NCBI GenBank assembly: GCA_002748705.1
Contig: PDSZ01000032.1
Coordinates: 1-11,526 of the forward strand
Direction: 5' to 3'
Origin: Candidatus Fermentibacterota bacterium
GTDB taxonomy: Bacteria; Fermentibacterota; Fermentibacteria; Fermentibacterales; Fermentibacteraceae
DNA length: 11,526 bases
Below the pieces are notes generated by a model that did no database searches, was not told the origin of the DNA, and saw only the letters and a list, made by a program, of their open reading frames with translations. The stretch's first letter is position 1, and every line of letters begins with the position of its first letter. A program made the translations under genes and the position numbers. Positions 1 to 7,601 of this stretch are shown in pieces.

Positions 1-250
1 AGTCGTTCTCAACCTTGAGACGACCAATCTCCTCGAAGAGACGAGTCTTATCGTCTTCGTTGGTTTTCTTCTCCCGCTTACGCTTGTCGGAGAATATGCC
101 TGACATTTCTTCAAGCAGCTTCTTCTTCCATGACCGGATGAGATTGGGATGGACTTCGTAATGTGAAGCAAGCTCTGCAAGGGTTTTATCTCCTTTGAGG
201 GCTTCAAGGGCGACTCTTGCCTTGAACTCGGCACTGTAATTCTTTCGCAT
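1..250 (-). CDS. IS3-family transposase OrfA, N-terminal part
   Basis: This is a helix-turn-helix DNA-binding protein that would recognise the ends of the insertion sequence and be joined to OrfB, usually by -1 frameshifting, to make the active transposase. The visible 83 residues begin MRKNYSAEFKARVALEAL, the standard opening of the HTH_Tnp_1 family. The HTH follows at about residues 20-42 (KTLAELASHYEVHPNLIRSW), then a charged coiled-coil start (RKREKKTNEDDKTRLFEEIG) ending in LKVEND, the usual leucine-zipper region of OrfA. The start is the ATG at 250-248, with AAAGG about 10 bp upstream. The gene runs off the left edge of the window, so intactness cannot be judged. The family assignment is secure; the IS subgroup is not. 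Confidence 0.9.
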   Translation of the reverse strand, partial: MRKNYSAEFKARVALEALKGDKTLAELASHYEVHPNLIRSWKKKLLEEMSGIFSDKRKREKKTNEDDKTRLFEEIGRLKVEND

Positions 251-293
251 GGATCTGCCTTTCTACGCTGATTCTCAAACATAGGCAAATCCA
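1..293 (-). mobile_element. Left end of an IS3-family insertion sequence (partial)
   Basis: The minus strand carries the beginning of an IS3-type OrfA, preceded by about 43 bp that runs out to a likely element end. Read on the minus strand, the end would start TGGATTTGCC (complement of 284-293), which fits the TG...CA termini usual in IS3 elements. The rest of the element, including OrfB with its DDE catalytic domain and the other inverted repeat, lies outside the window. The exact boundary at 293 is therefore inferred and no target duplication can be checked. Confidence 0.6.
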
Positions 294-734
294 CCTTATT
301 CTGCTCTCCAGTTTTCTCAGGCCACTATATTCTGAATTGGTTTGACTGCAAAATCTCTTAAGGAAACCGCGAAGCGTTCAATGGGAAAATCAGAAGACTT
401 TTAAAGAATACCTGTGGTCTCAGGAGTATATGTTGTTGAGAATACAAAACCTTATGGACGCAAAAACCTGATAGGCCTGTGCACTTAAGAGGTCAGCATC
501 ACGAATGTTCTTGCTGCAGCAGGCCACAGTGCTCGCACATGCAGTGCAGTCACCACTCAAAGGACTTCGGGCTTTATTGGGGCAATATCTCATAAATTAT
601 AGAAATTCTGTTGACTTCCCTGTCAGGTATCGTTAGTCTTTAATAAAGATTAGCACGGTGATGCTGAAAAAAGGAATTGTGTATTTTCGGAGAGTTTATA
701 GAGATCATTAAGCCTTTTGAAAAGTGAGCAAATG
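294..734. other. Spacer between IS element and lipoprotein locus, no gene seen
   Basis: About 440 bp without a credible coding frame on either strand. It includes the 10-bp palindrome TGCTGCAGCA at 512-521. TTGACT at 611-616 has a poor -10 match (TAGTCT, 634-639) after 17 bp, so it is only a weak promoter candidate for the downstream gene. The AT-rich run at 590-605 (cataaattatagaaat) is another possible promoter. The region may be intergenic sequence into which the IS inserted. Confidence 0.5.
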
Positions 735-1769
735 ATGAGGCATAAAATGTTTTGTTTTAGAACTACAGCTTTTGCTCTGATGCTCACAGGCTGCGCAGGC
801 ATAACAGAGGTTGACAACAGCTTCAAATCTTCCCTTCGCATGCTTGAGCCTGGAACAATGGATGAGATAGCTGTTATCCCCTGTGTTTCAGGTGCAAGCT
901 GTATGCTTAGCATTCCTGAAAAGCTGCTGGTGGTATCCAACACCGGTGTTTTGAATATTTATGATTCAGAAACCCTTCAACTGGTTGATTCAAAAGTTAT
1001 AGGCGGCTCTTCACTCTCAGGCTACAGGGATATGGTTCTAAGCCCTTCAGGTAATTCAGTATTTCTCATAGGCGCTTACAGCATGCTGATTGAACTAAGT
1101 TTGCCTGATTGTGAAGTTCTCAGAGAATTCTCAGTTTGTACTGTTCCACACAGTCTTGCAGTCACATCCGGTGCTCCCGAATACTTATGGGTCACTGACG
1201 GTTTTGAGAACACTGTATACCAGGTAGATATTGATCTGGGCCAGAGTCTTTGCTCTACCAGTATTCCTGATTTCTTTCAGATCAGATTGCTGGAACCCAG
1301 TGCGTATTATCATAATTTCTTACTTATGGGATCATCTGAGCTGCTCTGGAAGCTTGAGCACAGAGAGCCGGGGCTTGTAAGACTCTCGTATGAAAAGGAA
1401 ACTCTGTATCAATCCTGGGATGCTATTACTGCCATTCCTGATGATTCGAATTTCGTGGCTGTGACAGGTGACGGAGATTCTTTTGAAATTGGAAAACTGT
1501 ATGTCAGTAATGAATGGAAAGAAAAAACCTCTTGCTGGTTTATATTCTCTGATAGGGCTGCTGTAGAGGGAAACTACTGGCAGACAGAACCTGGTAATGA
1601 CAATAAGAGTGTGTATTGCATGGGGTATTCTGGTAATGAGAACACCATTCTTTACAGGTACTCTTATACTGAACCTGCAGGTTTGATGGAGGAAAAAGAA
1701 TTTTCAGGTTTTCCAGTTGATTTGGCTATTGGTAATTCCGGTAACTTGTATGTACTCACCAGAGAGTAG
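735..1769 (+). CDS. Beta-propeller-like outer-membrane lipoprotein A
   Basis: A predicted lipoprotein of about 344 residues, the first of three paralogues in this locus. The signal peptide MRHKMFCFRTTAFALMLTGC ends in a clean lipobox (LTGC), so the mature protein is diacylated and anchored in a membrane, probably the outer one. The body consists of repeating beta-strand units of the YVTN/YncE or NHL propeller kind: KLLVVSNTGVLNIYDSETLQ, then GYRDMVLSPSGNSVFLIG, LWVTDGFENTVYQVDI, and a final NSGNLYVLTRE. A C-x8-C pair (PDC...SVC) is shared with the paralogues. The start is uncertain: ATG at 732, 735 and 747 are in frame. GTGAG precedes 735 by 6 bp; GAGG precedes 747 by 6 bp and would give a signal as short as those of the paralogues. 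It stands 132 bp before the TonB-dependent receptor. The fold is inferred from strand repeats; the ligand is unknown. Confidence 0.85.
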   Translation: MRHKMFCFRTTAFALMLTGCAGITEVDNSFKSSLRMLEPGTMDEIAVIPCVSGASCMLSIPEKLLVVSNTGVLNIYDSETLQLVDSKVIGGSSLSGYRDMVLSPSGNSVFLIGAYSMLIELSLPDCEVLREFSVCTVPHSLAVTSGAPEYLWVTDGFENTVYQVDIDLGQSLCSTSIPDFFQIRLLEPSAYYHNFLLMGSSELLWKLEHREPGLVRLSYEKETLYQSWDAITAIPDDSNFVAVTGDGDSFEIGKLYVSNEWKEKTSCWFIFSDRAAVEGNYWQTEPGNDNKSVYCMGYSGNENTILYRYSYTEPAGLMEEKEFSGFPVDLAIGNSGNLYVLTRE

Positions 1770-1901
1770 TCTCATGAAAAACTTGCTTTACTCTGATAAC
1801 GGTATAGAAAATATATGATAATAAGGTACACTGAAGGTTCACAGAAGTGTTTTGAACACCCTGCTGCTCTGAAAATGTAAGATAGGATAAAGGGGTAATC
1901 T
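1770..1901. other. Intergenic leader of the receptor gene
   Basis: 132 bp between lipoprotein A and the receptor. It contains a small imperfect hairpin (GTGTT TTG AACAC) near 1846-1858 with no T run after it, so it is not a convincing terminator. Read-through from lipoprotein A into the receptor operon is plausible. The spacer ends in the receptor's ribosome binding site AGGGG (1891-1895). Confidence 0.4.
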
Positions 1902-4499
1902 ATGTATAAATCTTTAATAATGGTGTTAGTATTTCTTTCTCTGGCCTCTGCAGCCAGTACCGGTATAATTGCCGGTATAGTTACTGATACAGGAGGGATT
2001 CCTCTTGTGGGTGCCACAGTAAGCATTGAAGGTACTCCATATGGAACAATGACAACCTCTTCCGGAGAGTATGTTATTCCTTCACTGGACCCTGGTGAAT
2101 ACATTCTTGTTGCCAGAATGGTAGGAAGAAACACTTCCAGAGTTGAGGGCGTTACAGTTGAGGCCAACAACACCAGCAGAATAGATTTTACTCTGGCAAT
2201 AGATGCCAGCGGTTCTACGGTTATCAGAGTTATAGAATCCCGTACTCACATTTTAAGGGATGTTCCTGCAACTGCATATCAGCTTGATTTGTCTGAAATC
2301 AGAACAATGACCGGCAGTCGTATAGTGGATGTGGTGGCTTCACAGCCAGGTGTGGTTCAGCAGAACGGTGAGCTGCATGTGAGAGGGGGAAGAGCCGGTG
2401 AAGTTGATTATGTTCTGGATGGCGTATCACTCCGCTCTCCTATGGATAACAGGTTTAATTTTGATATCCCAATGTCTGCAATTTCAGGTGCAACGCTTAT
2501 GACCGGTGGATTAAGTATTGAGTACGGCAACGCTCTTTCAGGCGTAGTTGATCTCGTTGGAAAAGAAGGCGGTGAGCGGTTTGAAGCGATGATTACCGGC
2601 CGTTACGGTGATATGACCTCCAGTATGATCGCCTCAGCAGAGCAGATCTTTATGGAGAATCGCGATGTTGATCAGTGCCGGACCGGTCTGAGAAATGTAG
2701 AGTTTTCTCTTTCAGGCCCCGGTCTCTCTTCTATTGGTCTGGAAGTTTCAGGCAAGACTTCCTTCAGCTTTACCGGTCAGTTCTCAACAAGCGGTGAAGA
2801 CAATCTGGATACCAGGGGGAACTGGTCTTACAACTGGATCAATGACGGTTCAGGTATAGCAAAGATAGGTTACCGTCCTTCTCCAGGAACCAACATTTCT
2901 GTGAGCGTACTGGGTTCTTACAGTGAACATGGATGGAACCAGTGGGCATGGTCCAATTACGAAAGGCTTTCGTTCGTTGAAGGTCATATGCTCTTGCCAG
3001 GCAGCGAGGACTTTGCACTGCCTGCAATGTTCAGTCAGACAACAGGATTGCTTACCAATTTATCCCAGCTATTGGGTGAGAAGACCAGTCTTAATGTATC
3101 AATTGCTTCTGTCCTTCACCAGAACTGGAATAGAATATATGATGAGAACGGTGGTTTTATAGGAGAGGATTGTGACCCGCTCTTCTGGCTCACGCAGTAT
3201 TTCCCTCCTGCGCTATTAGAGGACTCTCTGGGGTTTTACTACTACGGTCTTCACAATAATGTATGGCATGACTCCAAAGCCTCTGTATCTACCCTGAATA
3301 CTGAAGTTGACTATAATCCAAACCCTAGATTAAGATTTAAGGCAGGAATTCAGGGTGCTTACTATGACCTTTATCACTATAATATGTACTATGTCTCGCC
3401 TGGTAACTCATACCTGTCACTTTGGGATGCTTATCCGCATTCAGGTGTTGCTTATGCTCAGAGCAGCTACCGATTCTCAGGAGGAGTGATTACCACTTTG
3501 GGGATCAGAGGCGACTATTTTGATGCGAATACCACGGTTTTCAATTCAGAGCAGGGCATGGAAGCGGATGTGAAAGCAAAGACACACATCAGTCCCCGGT
3601 TCAGTTTCTCTGTGCCGTTCAGCGAAAGGTCCCTGTTCTTTGCAACCTATGGTCATTACTTCCAGATACCGACCATGAACAGTCTGTATATGAGCACAAG
3701 CTACAGCACAGGCTCTGACAGGGTGATAGCAGGTAATCCGGATCTTGATCCTGAAGTTACAACACTTTTCGAGGTAGGAATAAGGCAGGAGCTTGACAGA
3801 TTCACCGATCTTGGTCTTTCGTTTTACAGCAAGGACATAACCGGCCTTGTAAGTACTGAAAATCACAGCGAAGGTCAGTACTATGTTTTTTCCAACGATG
3901 ACAGTCATGGAAATGTAATAGGCCTTGAAACATCACTTAGCAGAATGCCTGGAAGTAATGTTTCCGGTCAGCTTTACTACACATTGTCAATTGCAAAGGG
4001 CAGGTACTCTTCCATGCTTGAAAGGTACAACTACGCCCAGTATGGTGTCGTCTATGTTTCTAAAGAAGATAATTATCTGGATTGGGATCAGACCCATCAG
4101 GCAGGAGCCACAATCAGCCTCACATCATTCCAGGGGCAGGGGCCGGAGTTTGCAGGATTGCGCCTGTTTGAGAATTCATCCCTTTCCCTTTCCTGGAGGT
4201 ATGGAAGCGGAATGCCCTATTCCCTTCCTCCTGTTGAATCAGAGCTGATAGAGACCAATACAATGCGCAGGCCCTTTACCATGCAGACTGATCTCAGCTT
4301 TTCCAGAGGATTTAATGCCGGCAGAGGCCGGTTCAAGCTTATGCTCGCAGTGTACAATCTTTTTAACAGAAAGAACATTGAACACATTTATGACACAGGC
4401 CTTTTTCATAATACAGGAGACCCTGAAGGCCCTGCGGGGAATCCAAGGGCCTGGTCACCTGCAAGGCACTTTCTCATGTCAGCGGTATTATCATGGTAA
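1902..4499 (+). CDS. TonB-dependent outer-membrane receptor with N-terminal carboxypeptidase-regulatory domain
   Basis: An 865-residue outer-membrane active transporter. A Sec signal (MYKSLIMVLVFLSLASA, cleavage near residue 17-18) is followed by a CarboxypepD_reg-like beta-sandwich at about 21-100 (GIVTDTGGIPLVGATVSIEG, then SSGEYVIPSLDPGEYILVAR). A TonB plug lies at about 115-225, with RIVDVVASQPGVVQQNGELH, RGGRAGEVDYVLDGVSL and EYGNALSGVVDLV. The remainder is a 22-strand-type barrel, with typical late motifs ATYGHYFQIP and NPDLDPEVTTLFEVGIRQEL and a C-terminal aromatic end (SAVLSW). There is no SusC-specific hallmark and no partner SusD; the partners appear to be propeller lipoproteins instead. 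The start is set by AGGGG 6 bp upstream. The stop overlaps the next start by 7 bp (translational coupling). Energy would come from TonB-ExbB-ExbD encoded elsewhere. The substrate cannot be deduced. Confidence 0.93.
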   Translation: MYKSLIMVLVFLSLASAASTGIIAGIVTDTGGIPLVGATVSIEGTPYGTMTTSSGEYVIPSLDPGEYILVARMVGRNTSRVEGVTVEANNTSRIDFTLAIDASGSTVIRVIESRTHILRDVPATAYQLDLSEIRTMTGSRIVDVVASQPGVVQQNGELHVRGGRAGEVDYVLDGVSLRSPMDNRFNFDIPMSAISGATLMTGGLSIEYGNALSGVVDLVGKEGGERFEAMITGRYGDMTSSMIASAEQIFMENRDVDQCRTGLRNVEFSLSGPGLSSIGLEVSGKTSFSFTGQFSTSGEDNLDTRGNWSYNWINDGSGIAKIGYRPSPGTNISVSVLGSYSEHGWNQWAWSNYERLSFVEGHMLLPGSEDFALPAMFSQTTGLLTNLSQLLGEKTSLNVSIASVLHQNWNRIYDENGGFIGEDCDPLFWLTQYFPPALLEDSLGFYYYGLHNNVWHDSKASVSTLNTEVDYNPNPRLRFKAGIQGAYYDLYHYNMYYVSPGNSYLSLWDAYPHSGVAYAQSSYRFSGGVITTLGIRGDYFDANTTVFNSEQGMEADVKAKTHISPRFSFSVPFSERSLFFATYGHYFQIPTMNSLYMSTSYSTGSDRVIAGNPDLDPEVTTLFEVGIRQELDRFTDLGLSFYSKDITGLVSTENHSEGQYYVFSNDDSHGNVIGLETSLSRMPGSNVSGQLYYTLSIAKGRYSSMLERYNYAQYGVVYVSKEDNYLDWDQTHQAGATISLTSFQGQGPEFAGLRLFENSSLSLSWRYGSGMPYSLPPVESELIETNTMRRPFTMQTDLSFSRGFNAGRGRFKLMLAVYNLFNRKNIEHIYDTGLFHNTGDPEGPAGNPRAWSPARHFLMSAVLSW

Positions 4500-5509
4500 A
4501 ATATTTAATAACACCTCTTCTTCTCGCTCTCCTTGCAGGCTGTGCTGATATTGCCGAATATGACTCAACAGTTGCAACAGGGGTAAATGTCTACTCAGCA
4601 GCAGACCTGTCTTATCTCGGAGATTTTGCCTCTCCTTCTGATGCAATGAGTATGCTTATAAGGAATGACTGCATCTATTTTGCCTGTTCAGACGGATACT
4701 TCAGAGGATATGATCTGGACACAGGAGAGCTGACAGGTGAAGTTGTTATTGGAGTGGAGTCTCCATCAGGATACAGGGATATGGTTCTGAATCCCCTTAG
4801 AAATTCAGTATATGTCCTGACAACCATGGGTGCAATTGCGGAAGTTGACATTCCAGGATGTGTTTTTATTGATGAGTTGGAAGATTGTGTTTCTCCGGTT
4901 GAGATGGAAATTACAACAGGAGATCCGGGGTTTCTCTGGGTGCTGGATGGGCATGACAACAGCATAAGACAGTTCCGGCTTGACACTAACGGATATTGCG
5001 GTCACTTCACTCTTCCACAGAGTAGTACTGTTACCACACTTGCCACAAGCATTTATTCAGATTCAATGTTCGTGGGAACGATTCAGGGGGTGTACAAGTT
5101 AAGTACTATGGGGCCAGGCAGTTTCCGTTGCGAAAGAATGAGATTCTTTGTAAACTACATTCATGATGCAACAGCCATTCCAGGTGACTCAAATTTCGTT
5201 GTTGTTGCTGATACACTTGGTGAGCCTCACATTGGAGAAGCATGGATATATGCTGACAGCACAGGCACTAACCCACCTCCATACCTATTCCGAACTGAAC
5301 CTCTGGAAGGCAGCTATTTCTTCACAGGTTCCGCTGGAGACCCTGACTGGATGTATGCTGTCAGTTCCACTCTGAACGGTTCAAGCGTTCTTTCTGCATA
5401 CCGTACCGGTCATGACCATGGAATTAAGTATCAGACAGAACTTCCTGGAAATCCTCTGGATATGGATTTCACCAGAGCAGGAGAGATATATGTTCTCACA
5501 TATGAATAG
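4493..5509 (+). CDS. Beta-propeller-like outer-membrane lipoprotein B
   Basis: A 338-residue lipoprotein, paralogous to A and C. The signal MVKYLITPLLLALLAGC has a canonical lipobox (LAGC). The body aligns with copy A throughout: SPSGYRDMVLNPLRNSVYVL, the C-x8-C segment (PGC...EDC), GDPGFLWVLDGHDNSIRQF, a DATAIPGDSNFVVV motif (AITAIPDDSNFVAV in A), and a terminal AGEIYVLTYE. These repeats suggest a six- or seven-bladed propeller of the YncE/NHL type. The ATG lies inside the end of the receptor gene (7-bp overlap), and the stop overlaps the start of copy C by 8 bp, so it belongs to the receptor transcript. A role as a surface-exposed ligand-binding or lid subunit of the receptor is inference from position and from the BtuG precedent. 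An enzymatic role cannot be excluded. Confidence 0.87.
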   Translation: MVKYLITPLLLALLAGCADIAEYDSTVATGVNVYSAADLSYLGDFASPSDAMSMLIRNDCIYFACSDGYFRGYDLDTGELTGEVVIGVESPSGYRDMVLNPLRNSVYVLTTMGAIAEVDIPGCVFIDELEDCVSPVEMEITTGDPGFLWVLDGHDNSIRQFRLDTNGYCGHFTLPQSSTVTTLATSIYSDSMFVGTIQGVYKLSTMGPGSFRCERMRFFVNYIHDATAIPGDSNFVVVADTLGEPHIGEAWIYADSTGTNPPPYLFRTEPLEGSYFFTGSAGDPDWMYAVSSTLNGSSVLSAYRTGHDHGIKYQTELPGNPLDMDFTRAGEIYVLTYE

Positions 5510-6502
5510 GGCTGCCCTTTTCTGCCTGCTTGCAGCCGCTCTATCGTGCAGCAACATAGTTGAACACGAAAAAGTCTTTGATGCAGGTCTATTTATTCTC
5601 TCTCCTGACGATCATTCAGTGGTGCATCTTTTCCGGATATTCCAGGTGCAAGATGCCTCATGCTTTATCCCGGCAAGCTTTTTGCCGCCACTGTTGATGG
5701 TGAGATTTACAGATTTGATACTGAGACTTTCCAACTTGACGAAGTATTCAAAGTAGGTAACCCTTCACCTTCCGGGTGGGGTGAGATGGTGCTCAGTCCG
5801 GAAGAGAACAGTGCCTATCTTATTGGATCAATGGGAACCATTGTGGAGATCAGCCTTCCAGACTGTCAGGTGGTGAATCAGTTCAATATATGTGTCTCAC
5901 CGGTGGCACTTGGAATCTCAGCTGGTGACCCTGGAGTTTCTCCAGGGTATCTCTGGGTGCTGGATGGTAACCGGAATAGAATGCATCAGGTTAAACTGAA
6001 GAATAATGTTAACTACGGTTCGGAAGCGTTTCCTGAAGGATGGGTCGGTTCCTGCATGGCTGACGGGTTCGCTCCTGATACTGTTTATGCAGGTACATCA
6101 TACGGTTTAGTGTTGATATCATCAGAAAGCCTTGGGAGCTTTGCAGTGAGAAAGTATGTAACCACAAATCAAAATACCTGGGATGTTGCCAGAATGCATG
6201 ATGATTCGACAATGGTTGTTGTGTATGGAAGTGATCCTTCTTTTGTGAGCACATTTGGTAAAGCGGATTCCACAGGCATATTGCAGGGTACAGTGGCTAT
6301 TCAGGGACAGTCACATATTACTGCAGGAGGAAATGATTATACCCATGCTTATGTACTTAGTAATATCGGTGATGGTATGAGCAGGCTTTCACAGTATAAC
6401 ACAAGGTCAGGCACAATAGGTCTTCAGACTGACATAGAGGGTTATCCTATCGATATTCAGATAGGTGGAACGGGGATGATATATGTACTCACAAGCAAAT
6501 AG
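5502..6502 (+). CDS. Beta-propeller-like lipoprotein C, interrupted by a frameshift
   Basis: Third paralogue. It starts at ATG 5502, overlapping the stop of copy B, with signal MNRAALFCLLAAALSC (lipobox ALSC, less canonical than in A and B). The frame is kept through DDHSVVHLF and then breaks: the homologous continuation PDIPGARCLMLYPGKLFAA is in the -1 frame and runs on to the stop at 6502. One extra T in the TTTT run at 5629-5632 would give one continuous 333-residue protein that matches copies A and B residue by residue across the junction. Without it, translation from 5502 stops at 5756, and the open body is 5660-6502 (280 residues, no signal peptide). Family motifs are intact after the shift: PSGWGEMVLSPEENSAYLIG, C-x8-C (PDC...NIC), YLWVLDG, and terminal GMIYVLTSK. 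No second lesion is visible, so a sequencing/assembly error, slippage or a recent mutation are all possible. Confidence 0.85.
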
Positions 6503-7565
6503 CTCAACAGCAGTAAAGGTCTTTCCTGTGATGGTTTTCTGTTCACTGCTTTTTGCATCTTGCCTTCATGAGCCGGAATCTGTTCCTGAACCGCAAGTGG
6601 ATATCAGTCCTTTTGTCAGTGTCTGGGAAAGAGTTGAACAGAATTATCCTTTGATTGCTAAAAAAGAAATTAACTGGATGGAAATAGGTGAAACTTACTA
6701 CAACTCTGCTTCTGTCTGTAAGACTGATGCTGAGCTTTTTGAGTTAATTGTAGATATGATTGAAGAATTGGAAGATCCGGCATTATTTCTGATTTCTTCG
6801 GCAGGTGATACCATTCGTCCATATACCAGGGAATTCGAAAGCAATGTGGATATGACGGTTCTTATTGAAAATTATCTTGAGCCAAACGGATATCAGGGAA
6901 ACACTGAAGGCTTTGGATGGTGTGACCCGTCAGTTCTGCCTTATGCCTGCTTCAGCTATCTTCCTTCGGAAAATGATTCTATCACCATGGCTATTTTTGA
7001 TGATTTTATAAGGCAATGTGACAGTTTAGAGTTATCTGAAATAATTATTGATATAAGAATGAATCCATTTAGTGCTCATAGAGTAGGCGGAAGTGCGATG
7101 CCTTGGTATCCTTTTGATGTTATGAGTCGGTTTGTTGACCGCATGAAAACAGCAGCTATTTACAGAATAAGGGCTGGACTTGAATACAATGCCTACCATG
7201 ACTGGCATCCTACAATACGCCCTGCAGGAGAAAATCAATATACTGGAACAGTATATCTTCTGGTTGGCGGGGCTTGTACTCAGGCGGCTGAGGAAATGGC
7301 AGTCAACATGGAGAGCTTAACCAATGTGGTGCTTGTGGGAGATACCACAGCAGGCAGTAACACTGCTGTATTTATTAATGATTATCCTTCTTCCGAAGGG
7401 CCCTGGGGGGTAGCTACCGGATTCTGTACCCTTCTTACCCACAGCAGGAACTGGGTTGAAGGAGCAGGATTTCCTCCGGACATCCCTGTTGAGGCAACAG
7501 TTGAAGACTTTGCAGCAGGCGTGGATCCTGTTATGGAATATGCGATGAGTCTTCTTGCCAGATAG
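6483..7565 (+). CDS. S41-family peptidase-like lipoprotein, probably catalytically inactive
   Basis: A 360-residue protein with the peptidase S41 (C-terminal processing/tricorn/IRBP-like) core fold. The N-terminal helical part resembles the family (NYPLIAKKEINWMEIGETYY, then LFELIVDMIEELEDPALFLI). The core strands include SEIIIDIRMNP (usual DlRgN), GTVYLLVGGACTQAAEEMAV, VVLVGDTTAGSNTAVF (usual vGetTaGg), and PPDIPVEAT near the end. In active members the segment before AAE reads SAAE; here it is QAAE, so the nucleophilic Ser is Gln. The usual DGH histidine motif also reads DPA. No PDZ domain is evident. The N-terminus MYSQANSSTAVKVFPVMVFCSLLFASC looks like a lipoprotein signal (ASC). The ATG overlaps copy C by 20 bp, with GGGG 7 bp before it. 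A non-catalytic binding role is inferred; the fold assignment is firm. Confidence 0.8.
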   Translation: MYSQANSSTAVKVFPVMVFCSLLFASCLHEPESVPEPQVDISPFVSVWERVEQNYPLIAKKEINWMEIGETYYNSASVCKTDAELFELIVDMIEELEDPALFLISSAGDTIRPYTREFESNVDMTVLIENYLEPNGYQGNTEGFGWCDPSVLPYACFSYLPSENDSITMAIFDDFIRQCDSLELSEIIIDIRMNPFSAHRVGGSAMPWYPFDVMSRFVDRMKTAAIYRIRAGLEYNAYHDWHPTIRPAGENQYTGTVYLLVGGACTQAAEEMAVNMESLTNVVLVGDTTAGSNTAVFINDYPSSEGPWGVATGFCTLLTHSRNWVEGAGFPPDIPVEATVEDFAAGVDPVMEYAMSLLAR

Positions 7566-7601
7566 GTATTTATGTAAATCAATAGTAATTTAACAATACC
7601 T
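7564..7601 (+). terminator. Weak inverted repeat after the lipoprotein operon
   Basis: AGGTATT (7564-7570) and AATACCT (7595-7601) form a perfect 7-bp stem around a 24-nt AT-rich loop. The repeat sits directly at the stop of the S41-like gene, with only TTTA following. It could act as an operon end or as a 3' stabilising hairpin, but it is AT-rich with a long loop and is not a textbook intrinsic terminator. Confidence 0.2.

Noticed and set aside
512..521. Palindrome TGCTGCAGCA as an operator
   Set aside because: A single 10-bp palindrome far from any start, with no second copy nearby; likely chance.
611..639. Sigma-70 promoter TTGACT-17-TAGTCT before propeller A
   Set aside because: The -10 matches only three of six positions; not listed as a promoter.
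1774..1818. Tiny ORF MKNLLYSDNGIENI after propeller A
   Set aside because: Fourteen codons, no Shine-Dalgarno, no family; kept only as a possible relic in the findings.
3546..3908. 120-residue minus-strand ORF inside the receptor gene
   Set aside because: It lies wholly within well-conserved barrel coding sequence; the composition is that of an antisense shadow.
5502..5756. Separate short secreted peptide from the first frame of propeller C
   Set aside because: The first half aligns with the N-termini of propellers A and B and the rest after the T run does not resemble anything, so it is a frameshift product rather than an independent gene.
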